From positions 1 through 21,135 of IMG/VR virus record IMGVR_UViG_3300042898_005321: 21,135 nt of DNA; one strand, written 5' to 3'. Shown here in pieces: positions 1 to 7,462 of this stretch. Below the pieces are notes generated by a model. It was not told where the DNA came from. It did no database searches and was given only the letters and a program-made list of their open reading frames with translations. The position numbers and the translations under genes are program-made. The stretch comes from a virus. The first letter of the stretch is position 1; each line of letters opens with the position of its first letter.

Positions 1-137
1 GTCATAGTAGGGTTATCATTTGGATCGTAAAATGAAAAATCTTTGAAAGTTCTAGAGAAAGAACCAGCCCACGATACTTCTTTAGTAGATAGAACGTCCC
101 AGGCTGTTGCAGATTCGATAATTTTTGAGTACCACAT
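1..137 (-). CDS. N-terminus of an unidentified protein, cut by the window edge
   Basis: A minus-strand frame opens with ATG at 137 and stays open for 45 codons to the left edge. The N-terminus reads MWYSKIIESATAWDVL and continues with Ser, Phe and Asp-rich sequence. It is too short to assign to a family. The opening Met-Trp-Tyr resembles the start of the protein at 10891 (MWYKQVLSQF), which may be chance. No clear Shine-Dalgarno site precedes it; the upstream bases are almost all A and T. It is the only minus-strand gene suspected here and is transcribed divergently from everything else. Confidence is limited because only a fragment is visible, although the absence of stops and normal amino-acid composition support coding. 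Confidence 0.55.
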   Translation of the reverse strand, partial: MWYSKIIESATAWDVLSTKEVSWAGSFSRTFKDFSFYDPNDNPTM

Positions 138-278
138 ATGTTTTTTATTTTACAAATCTACTAATTTAACCTTTGGAATATATTTTTGAAATTCTCGTAT
201 TATATAATTATGTTCCACAAAAACCTCTAAGACATTTCAAGCACGTCTAGAGGTTTTATTTATTTAAGTCCTTTTACG
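138..278. promoter_or_regulatory. Divergent intergenic region with possible promoter
   Basis: This 141-base stretch separates the leftward partial gene from the rightward gene at 279 and should contain the start signals for both. A perfect TATAAT lies at 203-208 on the + strand, but no good -35 box sits at the usual 16-18 base spacing. The nearest TTGGAA, at 173-178, is too far away. A strong hairpin at 220-257 lies between this candidate -10 box and the start codon. The promoter call is weak; the region's role rests mainly on the divergent gene layout. Confidence 0.3.
220..262 (+). terminator. Terminator-like hairpin in the divergent region (possible leader attenuator)
   Basis: The left arm 220-233 (AAAACCTCTAAGAC) pairs with the right arm 245-257 (GTCTAGAGGTTTT), leaving one bulged A and an 11-base loop, and is followed by ATTTATTT. 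It has the form of an intrinsic terminator. However, no rightward gene lies upstream in the window, so it may act as a leader attenuator or a 5' stabilising structure for the gene at 279. The A-run on the left side means it could also stop leftward transcripts. Confidence 0.55.
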
Positions 279-1025
279 ATGGGAATCAAAAATCTAAGGG
301 AGATAAGAGAAGTGTCTGAAAATAACACAAATGACATGATTTACAACTGGCGCAATGAATTAAGTTCACATAAAGATGGTGTTCTCGTTGTCGCAAATAA
401 TCAAGCACAAAAATATAAAAATCAAGGTTTCGATAAGTCAGAAGTTGTAGAATTACTCGCAGCTGATAATTTTGATTTAGACGTTGCTAATAGAGTTGCT
501 TCTAAGTTGTTTGACACTGCTGAAGAAGTAAAACAAAATACTGCTGTTGAAGTTGCTGTTGTTCCTACAAGATATTCCGATTGCGCTCCTGTAATTGAAC
601 GATCTTTAACAAAATTATCTGCCAAAGAATTCGTAAAGAGACTTTGCACTGGTCCTCATTCAGTTGTAAAAACTGATGAAAAAGGATTAGGATTTTGGAT
701 GAGAATTACTGAAGCTGCTAAAGAGACTGCTGCAGGTAAAAGCCATTTACATGCATCCTTAAGGCCATATATTGAGGAAACTCTCCTTAATAATGTTCTC
801 TTAGCACAATCTCAAGAAGCTCAAATCAAGACTGCTTCAAAGACAAAATATGTTGTTTCTATGAAGAAGGGATCCGCTGAAGTTGATTTATCAAATGCAA
901 CATCTTCAAGCGAAAAATTTATTGGTGGAAATTACGTTGATTTTGGACTGGCTGATGAATTTATGGTTAAGGCTGCTGATACAGTTTCCCCATACCAGAG
1001 ATTGAAAAGAGCTTTGAAAGACTAA
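279..1025 (+). CDS. Unidentified phage protein upstream of the terminase genes
   Basis: This is a 248-residue soluble, charged protein with no recognised family, signal peptide or membrane segment. Residues about 41-80 form a predicted helical stretch containing GFDKSEVVELL. That stretch resembles GVDKNDIVRYI in the protein at 8347, so the two may share a small helical domain. Near the C-terminus there is an IKTAS pentapeptide (residues 183-187) and MVKAAD close to the end, both of the type discussed as possible maturation-protease sites. The start at 279 has no visible Shine-Dalgarno site. The gene is followed by a strong terminator, so it is probably a transcription unit separate from the terminase genes. 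It could be an internal head protein, but only position and the shared motif suggest that. Confidence 0.8.
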   Translation: MGIKNLREIREVSENNTNDMIYNWRNELSSHKDGVLVVANNQAQKYKNQGFDKSEVVELLAADNFDLDVANRVASKLFDTAEEVKQNTAVEVAVVPTRYSDCAPVIERSLTKLSAKEFVKRLCTGPHSVVKTDEKGLGFWMRITEAAKETAAGKSHLHASLRPYIEETLLNNVLLAQSQEAQIKTASKTKYVVSMKKGSAEVDLSNATSSSEKFIGGNYVDFGLADEFMVKAADTVSPYQRLKRALKD

Positions 1026-1043
1026 CCTATATCCTGAAAGAAT

Positions 1044-1075
1044 AAACAAGCCGCATTTATGCGGCTTGTTTTGCT
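1044..1075 (+). terminator. Intrinsic terminator after the gene at 279
   Basis: A 12-base-pair perfect stem (1044-1055 with 1060-1071) closes a four-base TTTA loop. The core is GCCGCA/TGCGGC, and the right arm ends in TTGTTTTG. The GC-rich core, short loop and T-rich tail make this a textbook rho-independent terminator, 19 bases after the stop codon. Confidence 0.85.
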
Positions 1076-1090
1076 TGTATAACTAAAGAA

Positions 1091-1771
1091 ATGGAATCGA
1101 AAAAAGAAACTGTTGATGCTCTTATTGTTCCTGACGAAGGCCCTAAGAAACCATCAAGAATGTTCAGGGATTTGAAAGAAGGCGATAAACCTTTAATGCC
1201 TCTTCCCCCTGACAATATGAATGATATATCTTATCCTCAATTTATGGAACCGAGATGCGCAATTTGCACTTCTCCTTTTCGAGATTTGGTAGAACACGTT
1301 TATTTAGATAGTGGAAAGAAAAATCAATCAGTAATTAGATTTTTCTTACAGTATTTTGATGCACAGATGAACTGGATGCAGATTAATACCCACATGGAAC
1401 AACATTGTGATTTCAAAAAAATCTCAACTTCCGGACTTAAAAATTACGAGCAAAGAGAAGAACTTATTGCTCCTTGGATTTTTCGTGAACATCAATTAGC
1501 CCTTACTGCTTTACTCGTTGAACTTGATGATGTTCGTGGAATTGACTGCTCTAAAAATAATGATATGAAACTGAAAAGAGCAGCAATGGTAGAAAAATTA
1601 ATCTCTAAAATCTTACAATTAAAAGAAGCAAGAGATAATCAAGGAATTTACTCTATAAATATTTTTGAAATTTTAGCTGCCCTTCACGAAAAGATGGATA
1701 GTGAAAATGATAAAAGAATTATTAGGGATGAAATTGTGAATCTACGCAATAAGATTCAACAAGACAATTAA
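1091..1771 (+). CDS. Putative terminase small subunit-like DNA-binding protein
   Basis: This 226-residue protein lies immediately upstream of the large terminase gene; its TAA stop overlaps that gene's ATG by one base. The key region is residues 56-106, with C56-x2-C59 followed by Ser-Pro-Phe-Arg and ending in H101-x3-H105-C106. This fits a pattern I know from phage and bacterial helix-turn-helix proteins, in which a Cys-x2-Cys pair and an H-x-x-x-H ending flank a DNA-binding helix region, presumably binding zinc. The C-terminal half is helical and charged, suited to oligomerisation. Small terminases recognise the packaging start and load the large subunit onto DNA. Position and the putative DNA-binding motif support that role, but the sequence is divergent. 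A sequence TATAAC at 1078-1083 sits just before the start codon. Confidence 0.6.
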   Translation: MESKKETVDALIVPDEGPKKPSRMFRDLKEGDKPLMPLPPDNMNDISYPQFMEPRCAICTSPFRDLVEHVYLDSGKKNQSVIRFFLQYFDAQMNWMQINTHMEQHCDFKKISTSGLKNYEQREELIAPWIFREHQLALTALLVELDDVRGIDCSKNNDMKLKRAAMVEKLISKILQLKEARDNQGIYSINIFEILAALHEKMDSENDKRIIRDEIVNLRNKIQQDN

Positions 1772-3882
1772 TGAGAAAACCTACTCCCGTAAAACAATCT
1801 CCTAACGAATTAAGAAATCAATTATTACAGCAAGCCAATTCAGTAACACAATTATTCAAAGACACAGAATATGCTGAAGAGTTTGTTGATGAAATTGCTC
1901 CTGCTACAAGACAAGAAGTAGCTCCACCACCAAAACCCCCTAAAGATAGATTTAATCCTGATCAAATTGTAGATATCATTACATTTATAGAACATCCTTA
2001 TTTTTGTAATTTAAAACCCTATCCTTGGCAAAAATTAATTCTAAAATGCTTTTATATGGGACAAGAAGGCAATACTAATCTTGTAATAAATGAATCAGAC
2101 AATAAAGAAGACTGCAAAGGTTGTGTTTGGAATTATGTTCAAAAAAATGAAAATAATTTTTTAAAAGCCAGATCAGAAGGAAAACAGTTTAAAACAATTT
2201 TCAATGTTGTAAATTCCCCTTGCCTACAGTGTAAACGTCTTGATAATGAAGTTAGAGAAGAAAGATACAGATATGCCAAAGAAGAAGCAACAAACCCTGA
2301 TGCTGAAAGACAAGTCATAGTATTAGAAACAAGACCAATTATTGATGGTTTTCAAAGTGAAAATGATTTACTTTATTCAGAAGAATTTGATCCAAAGCTT
2401 CGTATGCAAGTTCAAGAAAAATGTACTAAAAGATATAAGTTTGAAGAATTAGTTTTAGTACTTGGTAGACGTTCAGGAAAATCGTTCCTTGTGTCTGCTA
2501 TGGCTCTTTATGAATTGTATAGATTGATTTCTATGGGCCATCCTCAAGCAAGATACGGCTTAATGGAGTTTGATGAAGTTGTTCTTCTAAATGTTGCTCG
2601 TAACGAAGAACAGGCTAAAAAAGCAATCTTCTCTAAGATTAAGCAAACTGTTCTAGCTTCTCCATTTTTTGCACCCTATATTGGCAAAGATACTGAGCTT
2701 GAAATGCGATTCTACACTGAACACGATAGAGAAGAGAATGTAAGAAGAAAAGCAGATAATATCAATCTTTTTGCAGGTTCTTTGGTATTACGATGTGGTT
2801 CTAGCAATGCATCAGGTCTTGTTGGTCTTACTTGCTGGACTATCATTATGGACGAAGTTGCAGCTATGGCAGGTGATAATCCTGACTCTGGTGTTGACTA
2901 TGCTCTTTATGATGATCTAAAACCATCTCTTGCTACATTTGGTAAAGATGGCAAAATGATGCTTCTTTCCAACCCTAAAGGTCCACTTGGTTTGCTTTAT
3001 GATTTACACGAGAATAGGCAAGAAGATCCTACTACTCTTGTGATGAGACTTCCTACTTGGCTTACCAATCCTAATATTGATAAAGAATGGTTAGATAGTC
3101 AGAAGAAAAAAGATCCTCAAGAATTTCAAATGCAGTACGGAGCTGAATTTGGAGCTTCTTCATCAGATCCAATGTTTAATTCCGAAGACGTAGACAGGAT
3201 GTTTGCTTCTATGTCTATGGTGAAAAGAAAAGAAATGGCAGAAGGTCATTTTGATTATTTTTGTCATTTAGATCCAGCTAGAACTTCAGACTATTACGCT
3301 CTTGTAATTGCTCATACTGAAAACATGTATGGTCATATTGGTCCTGACTTTCAACCACTTAAAAGAGTTGTGATTGATCATGTCCATTTTTGGAATCCTA
3401 GAACAAAAAATCAACCTGTTAAAGAAAGTGAAGTTGAAGACTATGTTATCAACTTACACGCTAAATTTAAATTTAAACAAGTTTCTATTGATCAATGGAA
3501 TTCACAGTCATCTTTAATAAAACTGCAATCTATGAGAATTCCAATTGTAGAAAGACAATTCAACAAAGAATATAAAGAAAAGATATATACAGAATTATCA
3601 CAATTAATCAGAGATGATCGAATTGATATTTATGATTTACCTGGTGGAGAATATAGAGATTTAGACAATAAAATTATATCTTTAAATGAAGTTCAAGAAG
3701 CAAAAATTCAATTTTTATTTTTACAAAAGAAATGGAAAGGTAAAAGATATTACATTGAAGCTTTATCGGGATATAAAGATGACATTTGTGATGCGGTGGC
3801 TGCTGTATGTTATGAATGTCTTACATCTAAAATTATGGTTAGATTGCCAAGATCAAAAATGGTCAATTTAAACAGAAGATAA
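1771..3882 (+). CDS. terL: Terminase large subunit (packaging ATPase and nuclease)
   Basis: The 703-residue protein has both parts of a large terminase. The ATPase domain shows an adenine-binding region around YPWQKLILK (residues 84-92), Walker A GRRSGKS at 232-238, Walker B IIMDE at 358-362 and the coupling motif LLSNPKG at 398-404. The RNase H-like nuclease domain shows candidate metal ligands at D501 (HLDPA), D574 (SIDQWN) and D670/D671/D674 (YKDDICDA). The motor translocates DNA through the portal and cuts the concatemer. An unusual feature lies between the adenine motif and Walker A: a roughly 100-residue insertion with C115-x2-C118 and C151-x2-C154, probably a zinc finger. The 50 N-terminal residues are low-complexity and charged. 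Translation is likely coupled to the preceding gene through TAATG. Confidence 0.95.
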   Translation: MRKPTPVKQSPNELRNQLLQQANSVTQLFKDTEYAEEFVDEIAPATRQEVAPPPKPPKDRFNPDQIVDIITFIEHPYFCNLKPYPWQKLILKCFYMGQEGNTNLVINESDNKEDCKGCVWNYVQKNENNFLKARSEGKQFKTIFNVVNSPCLQCKRLDNEVREERYRYAKEEATNPDAERQVIVLETRPIIDGFQSENDLLYSEEFDPKLRMQVQEKCTKRYKFEELVLVLGRRSGKSFLVSAMALYELYRLISMGHPQARYGLMEFDEVVLLNVARNEEQAKKAIFSKIKQTVLASPFFAPYIGKDTELEMRFYTEHDREENVRRKADNINLFAGSLVLRCGSSNASGLVGLTCWTIIMDEVAAMAGDNPDSGVDYALYDDLKPSLATFGKDGKMMLLSNPKGPLGLLYDLHENRQEDPTTLVMRLPTWLTNPNIDKEWLDSQKKKDPQEFQMQYGAEFGASSSDPMFNSEDVDRMFASMSMVKRKEMAEGHFDYFCHLDPARTSDYYALVIAHTENMYGHIGPDFQPLKRVVIDHVHFWNPRTKNQPVKESEVEDYVINLHAKFKFKQVSIDQWNSQSSLIKLQSMRIPIVERQFNKEYKEKIYTELSQLIRDDRIDIYDLPGGEYRDLDNKIISLNEVQEAKIQFLFLQKKWKGKRYYIEALSGYKDDICDAVAAVCYECLTSKIMVRLPRSKMVNLNRR

Positions 3883-3916
3883 AGGTAATTATTTTCATTT
3901 ATAAGAACAATTCATT
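3883..3916 (+). repeat. 34-base intergenic leader, first copy
   Basis: This gap matches the gap at 4910-4943 in length (34 bases), in beginning with AGGT, in an exact 10-mer ATAAGAACAA (3901-3910) and in ending with ATTATG at the start codon. TATAAG at 3900-3905 resembles a -10 box. It may be a shared translation-initiation or promoter element. Confidence 0.5.
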
Positions 3917-4909
3917 ATGTCTAACAATATCAGAACAGCTCAATTTGGTGGTGTAGGCGGAGGGGGAAATGGTGCTCCTTTCCAGCCTGGAAGTAGCCCT
4001 ATTGGTCGTGGTGGTGGAAATCGTGGTGGACACGAAATAAATCTTTACGTAGATGAAGATGCTGGTTTTGATAAATTATTAAGAAAAACACACATTGAGC
4101 CTGATAATCGTGATGTCAATATGGAGTCTAGACTTACTCCTCAGCACAAAAACTATGAAGAATTAATTCCATATGAATTAACTTCAGAAGAAAGAATGAG
4201 AGCAAAATTTAGAGCTCAACTTCATAATTATAAAAAATCTTTAGAAAATGCTGCTGATACTTTAATGAAAAACAGTCCAGCCTATATCAAAGAGCATTAT
4301 CGCCCTAAAGATGAACATATGATGACTATGGAACAATCTTTAGAAAATCGTCATAAATATAATAAAGATTTTAAGTATCCAAGAGAAGAATACAAAGATC
4401 CTGATAAAGCTTCTAGATTGCATTTTTCTATTTCTGACAAAGCCATAAATCGTATTGCTGAAGATTATGCAATCAGAAGAAGAAATAGAATTACTGATGA
4501 ATATCCTGAAGATAGAAATGAATTTGATGAGGCACAATTTACTCGTCCATCTTTAGGAAAAACACCTGTATTAGAATTCGGTGAAGAACTTGATAATTAT
4601 ATAACAAGTTTGATGACCGTAAACACTCCTGACCATGATGGCTTTCAAGAATATGGTCTAAAAGATACTATTCTTTCCTATCCAGATCCAGATGGTAAAG
4701 CAAACGTTCATGCTCCAAAAGATATAGCGCCCAAATCAGAAACATTAAAAGAATCAAATCCATTTATGACTACAGAGCAGGCATTGAATCCTGAACAAAA
4801 AGACACAACATACGCAAACTACATCGATCCGACAAATAGAGAGGATAAGGGCGTAGAAGAAGTTTACGATGGTTCAGCATTTTATGGAATCAGCGGACAT
4901 AGTTTTTAA
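3917..4909 (+). CDS. Unidentified protein with a glycine-rich N-terminus
   Basis: This 330-residue protein has no family I recognise. Residues about 10-45 are very rich in glycine and resemble a disordered tail (GGVGGGGNGAPF, GRGGGNRGG). It opens with IRTAQ, similar to the RTA motifs seen elsewhere in the window. The rest is highly charged, with many Asp, Glu, Arg and Tyr residues, few hydrophobic clusters and no membrane segment. The C-terminal 80 residues are rich in Pro, Asp and Thr and are probably extended. The protein follows the large terminase gene after a 34-base leader that resembles the leader of the next gene. A structural or internal head role is possible from position alone. Confidence 0.8.
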   Translation: MSNNIRTAQFGGVGGGGNGAPFQPGSSPIGRGGGNRGGHEINLYVDEDAGFDKLLRKTHIEPDNRDVNMESRLTPQHKNYEELIPYELTSEERMRAKFRAQLHNYKKSLENAADTLMKNSPAYIKEHYRPKDEHMMTMEQSLENRHKYNKDFKYPREEYKDPDKASRLHFSISDKAINRIAEDYAIRRRNRITDEYPEDRNEFDEAQFTRPSLGKTPVLEFGEELDNYITSLMTVNTPDHDGFQEYGLKDTILSYPDPDGKANVHAPKDIAPKSETLKESNPFMTTEQALNPEQKDTTYANYIDPTNREDKGVEEVYDGSAFYGISGHSF

Positions 4910-4943
4910 AGGTCATTTAAAGATTATTTAATAAGAACAAATT
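4910..4943 (+). repeat. 34-base intergenic leader, second copy
   Basis: This gap has the same length and plan as 3883-3916, with ATAAGAACAA at 4931-4940 and an ATTATG ending. A shorter relative, ATAAGGAATAAAATTATG, precedes the next gene at 5414. Neither copy has a strong Shine-Dalgarno site. Confidence 0.5.
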
Positions 4944-5402
4944 ATGAACGCAACTTCTTTACAAACAATTATCAAGATCTGTTCAAAACTAGACAAAAAA
5001 GGCCATTACTCCAAGGCTGATAATTTGTTTGAGAAAATTGCTCAATATTATCCACAACAATCAGTTACTCAATCACCAAATGTTTCTTTAGTTCCTTATG
5101 AAGAAATTGAAGAAGAAACAAAACAAAACGATTATTGGCGTCAAAAAATCAACCCAAGAAAAATTCCAAAAGAATATTTTGATTTGGGAGGAGAAGCTGA
5201 TGGTCCAAATATAGAAGGATTATTGCATGGTCCAGACAATGTTCCTGGTCCTGCCTATATAGATCCAGGCAATCCAGCATCAAGTCCTTCTATGGCAATT
5301 CACAGTGGAGAAGATTTGTGCGATAAATTTTCCTGGGAAGAAACATACGAGAAGAATGTTGATGAAGGAAATGCTTGGAAAAATAGAATACCAAATAGAT
5401 AA
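4944..5402 (+). CDS. Unidentified small protein with an N-terminal helical motif
   Basis: This is a 152-residue protein. Residues about 5-35 form an amphipathic helical pair (IIKICSKLDKKGHYSKADNL) of the type 'helix, Lys-Gly turn, helix with Ala-Asp'. I associate this with short N-terminal domains in large-phage proteins of unknown function. The remainder is rich in Pro, Gly, Asp and Asn, with repeated Gly-Pro and Asp-Pro pairs (GPDNVPGPAYIDPGNPAS), and is probably extended or disordered. It has no catalytic motif. It sits in a series of small genes with short spacers between the terminase and portal genes. Confidence 0.75.
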   Translation: MNATSLQTIIKICSKLDKKGHYSKADNLFEKIAQYYPQQSVTQSPNVSLVPYEEIEEETKQNDYWRQKINPRKIPKEYFDLGGEADGPNIEGLLHGPDNVPGPAYIDPGNPASSPSMAIHSGEDLCDKFSWEETYEKNVDEGNAWKNRIPNR

Positions 5403-5413
5403 GGAATAAAATT

Positions 5414-5905
5414 ATGCCAATACCAATTAAACCAGTTCATTCATTAGATTTGCATGCTGAATTATTCGACGGACCATCAATGGAAAGCCTCGGACTTTCT
5501 GACATTCAAATTCAACTTCTTGGCGTTTCACAAACTCCTAGAAAAGCAGAAGCAGCAAAGCTTAGTGATAGATATTTAACTATGCTTAAGTCTATTGACT
5601 CAAATACAGATGTTTTAGTGACTGCTGCAAGCTATGTTGCTTTGCATAAAGATAGCAACGTTTGTGGTGTTCCAACTGAAATTTCAGACAATGATCTTTT
5701 AGCTATGAAAACTGCTGGATTACTTACAGGATACGGTAGATCTGTAGAATTAACTGAAAGAGCCAAATTAGCATTACGTGATCATTATTTAAGCATAGAC
5801 AATGTTAATGAATTTAGAAAACAAAGAACAAAAGATAGATTTGATCTTGATGAAGCTAGAAATGTTAAAGCTTCTTCAAACAAATTTAGAAAAGTAGGTT
5901 CATGA
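5414..5905 (+). CDS. Unidentified protein ending at an unusual in-frame UGA
   Basis: The open frame gives 163 residues. A segment around 92-128 (NDLLAMKTAGLLTGYGRSVE, then LTERAKLALRDHYL) has a winged-helix-like pattern: helix, short wing with Gly-Arg-Ser, helix. This is only a resemblance. The gene ends with TGA at 5903-5905, the only TGA stop among the genes here; the others use TAA, and one uses TAG. The same frame continues without another stop to 6286 and encodes a DUF192-like domain. If the UGA is read through, the product would be a 290-residue fusion. A possible weak ribosome site (TAAGGA) precedes the ATG at 5414. Confidence 0.8.
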   Translation: MPIPIKPVHSLDLHAELFDGPSMESLGLSDIQIQLLGVSQTPRKAEAAKLSDRYLTMLKSIDSNTDVLVTAASYVALHKDSNVCGVPTEISDNDLLAMKTAGLLTGYGRSVELTERAKLALRDHYLSIDNVNEFRKQRTKDRFDLDEARNVKASSNKFRKVGS

Positions 5906-5983
5906 CTCACTAGTAAAGAATTCCGTGATGAATTCGATGTTAGATTTGTAGCTAACAATGACAAGCTACGAACTAAAGGTTTA
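5906..5983 (+). other. Coding-like extension of the DUF192 domain lacking a start codon
   Basis: Reading in the frame of the ATG at 5984, codons 5906-5983 contain no stop and no ATG, GTG or TTG. They encode LTSKEFRDEFDVRFVANN, then DKLRTKGL. DUF192 proteins normally begin with a beta strand followed by a 'thr-x-x-glu/lys-x-x-gly-leu-met' segment, which this stretch matches. The true domain therefore starts before 5984. Immediately upstream is ATGA (5902-5905), where the ATG lies in a different frame and meets TAG after two codons. A perfect stem GAATTC/GAATTC (5918-5923 with 5930-5935) lies 12 bases after the UGA. Confidence 0.65.
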
Positions 5984-6286
5984 ATGAATGCTGAGCCTTT
6001 AGATGAATATGAAGTAGTTTACTTTGAATTTGATTATCCAGACAGCTATTCATTTTGGAATAAAAATGTTTCTTTCCCGCTTTCTTTAGCTTTTTTAGAT
6101 AAAAATCATAAGATTGTGGACATCAAAGATATGGAAGCTGATGATCCAAAGTCAGTTGGTCCAGATTCTAACAGTGTTGTATTTGTTGTAGAAGCAAATA
6201 AAGGATTGTTTAAAAAATTAGGGATTGGTGTTGGAGATAAATTGCTCTTGAAGGGCAACAAACTAATTTTAAGTAAAAAAACATAA
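5984..6286 (+). CDS. DUF192-like protein, apparent start inside the domain
   Basis: From the first in-frame ATG the product is 100 residues. It matches the DUF192 (COG1430) pattern: LMNAEPLDEYEVVYFEFDYP, then SFWNKNVSFPLSLAFLD, then KIVDI, and near the end VFVVEANKGLFKKLGIGVGD. The Phe-Trp-x-Lys-Asn and Pro-Leu-x-x-Ala-Phe-Leu-Asp blocks are the family signature. DUF192 proteins are small beta-rich domains without an agreed biochemical function. This start drops the first strand of the domain, so it is probably not the real one; see 5906-5983. No Shine-Dalgarno site precedes 5984. The alternatives are readthrough from the gene at 5414, a frameshift from the ATG at 5902, or a base error in the sequence. 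Confidence 0.75.
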   Translation: MNAEPLDEYEVVYFEFDYPDSYSFWNKNVSFPLSLAFLDKNHKIVDIKDMEADDPKSVGPDSNSVVFVVEANKGLFKKLGIGVGDKLLLKGNKLILSKKT

Positions 6287-6312
6287 ATGGATGCATTAAA
6301 GGAATTTGAGCA

Positions 6313-6342
6313 TTGAATTTAGAAATTTTCTTAATGTATTTT
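6313..6342 (+). promoter_or_regulatory. Weak candidate promoter before the HED-repeat protein
   Basis: TTGAAT (6313-6318) and TATTTT (6337-6342) are separated by 18 bases in the 78-base gap before the gene at 6365. Both boxes are imperfect, and such pairs are common in AT-rich DNA. The gap size and the strong ribosome site that follows (GAGGAG, 6348-6353) make it worth recording. Confidence 0.22.
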
Positions 6343-6364
6343 TTCTTGAGGAGAAAAATTAATT

Positions 6365-7453
6365 ATGGCAGATAGAATTTTCCCAAACAGATTTCAAGAA
6401 GACCCTCTTGATTCTGACTTGGTTTTCCAAGGAATTGATTGGGACAACTTTAACCAAAGATTAGCCGAAGCCAAAGAGGGTAAAGAGACCAAAGGTCTCG
6501 AAGAACTTTTTAATGCTATTGGTGATAAAGAAGTAGATAGATTGCAAGCAAAATCTGGCACTATGTATGCTGGAGATGAAGAAGATGCTGAAGCTATGTC
6601 TGAAGACATGGAAGATGGCGCAATGTATCATAATTCAACCAAAATGGCCAAGAAAGGTATTCCACCTGGTTTAGCTAAGTGGATGGAAGAGAATGGCAAA
6701 GGCAAGAAGAAGTCTAAAGATTCTGATGATGAAGATGATGAAGATCATGAAGATCATGAAGATCATGAAGACCACGAAGATGACGAAGATGATGCAAAGG
6801 GTCCTATGAAGAGAAAAGGTCCTAAAGGCAAGTCTGAAAAGAAAGCTTACCATTTTAACCATGCATCACAATTATCAGCTGAAGCTGTAGAAGCTGCTGT
6901 AGCTGCTGGTGATGAAGATCTTAAAGATGCTATCCTTGCTGCTCGTCATGACAGAAGAGTAAGATTAGCTGGCAAAATTGAGCGCCAAGTTCAAGCCAAC
7001 AAAGAAACTAATGTTAAGCTTGCACAAAGAAGAGCTTACAGAGAAGCATTAGTTCAAAAAGTAGCTGCAAATATGGAAGTTGAAAAAGAAGCAGCTATGG
7101 AAAAAGAATGTGGAGCAAAGTCAGACATGAAAGAAGCTAAAGCATTCTCATCTGCTGCTAGAAAAGCATTTGCTGCTAAAGCTCTTGCCGAAGGTTTTCC
7201 AATCGAATATGTAAATGCTAGATTAGGCGAAACATCAGCTCCTGCAGTTGATAAGTTGTCCAATATCAAGGACGTTCTTGCTTCTGGTCTTGAAACTAAT
7301 GTCAAAGTTGCTGCAGCATCTTCAATGATCAAAGTTGCAACACTTTCAGACGCAGACTATTCCAGAATCGTTGATTACTGGAAGAATGAACTCGGCTATG
7401 GTGATCAAGAGTGGATTGATGCACTCTTTACCAAGAAATACGACAAGAAATAA
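6365..7453 (+). CDS. Acidic, repeat-bearing helical protein, possible internal scaffold or core protein
   Basis: This 362-residue protein has three parts. Residues 1-110 are acidic. Residues about 119-143 form an Asp/Glu/His tract with tandem HED triplets, followed by a basic Lys-Arg-Gly patch. Residues 165-362 are Ala-rich and helical, suggesting coiled coils (for example EAVEAAVAAGDEDLKDAILA). Several KVA-type tetrapeptides occur (KVAA, KVAAAS, KVATLS), similar to the proposed cleavage sites. The composition resembles phage scaffold or core proteins, which are acidic, Ala-rich and helical. A strong site GAGGAG (6348-6353) precedes the ATG by 11 bases, so expression is probably high. No enzyme motif is visible, and the function is inferred from composition and position. 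Confidence 0.8.
   Translation: MADRIFPNRFQEDPLDSDLVFQGIDWDNFNQRLAEAKEGKETKGLEELFNAIGDKEVDRLQAKSGTMYAGDEEDAEAMSEDMEDGAMYHNSTKMAKKGIPPGLAKWMEENGKGKKKSKDSDDEDDEDHEDHEDHEDHEDDEDDAKGPMKRKGPKGKSEKKAYHFNHASQLSAEAVEAAVAAGDEDLKDAILAARHDRRVRLAGKIERQVQANKETNVKLAQRRAYREALVQKVAANMEVEKEAAMEKECGAKSDMKEAKAFSSAARKAFAAKALAEGFPIEYVNARLGETSAPAVDKLSNIKDVLASGLETNVKVAAASSMIKVATLSDADYSRIVDYWKNELGYGDQEWIDALFTKKYDKK
6731..6793 (+). repeat. Seven 9-base tandem units encoding Glu-Asp-(His/Asp)
   Basis: The units are variants of GAAGATCAT in phase with the reading frame: GAAGATGAT, three identical GAAGATCAT, GAAGACCAC, GAAGATGAC and GAAGATGAT. They encode a metal-binding-like acidic His tract. Synonymous changes in the fifth unit show it is not a fresh duplication throughout. 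Confidence 0.85.
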
Positions 7454-7462
7454 TTACATTCC

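Noticed and set aside
5903-5905. A recoded genetic code in which UGA is an amino acid
   Set aside because: Only one such codon interrupts a coding-like frame in about 20 kb, and tryptophan is TGG throughout. A recoded genome would show many in-frame TGA codons.
5903-5935. Selenocysteine insertion at the UGA with a downstream hairpin
   Set aside because: The stem-loop is only six base pairs, built from two self-complementary GAATTC sites, and its loop does not show a clear bacterial SECIS form. The upstream protein shows no redox motif. Readthrough or sequence error is simpler.
6288-6317. Ten-codon open frame starting ATGGATGCA
   Set aside because: Too short, no ribosome site, and nothing to distinguish it from chance between two genes.
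6731-6793. Short repeat array as a CRISPR
   Set aside because: The units are contiguous 9-base coding repeats in phase with the frame, with no spacers.
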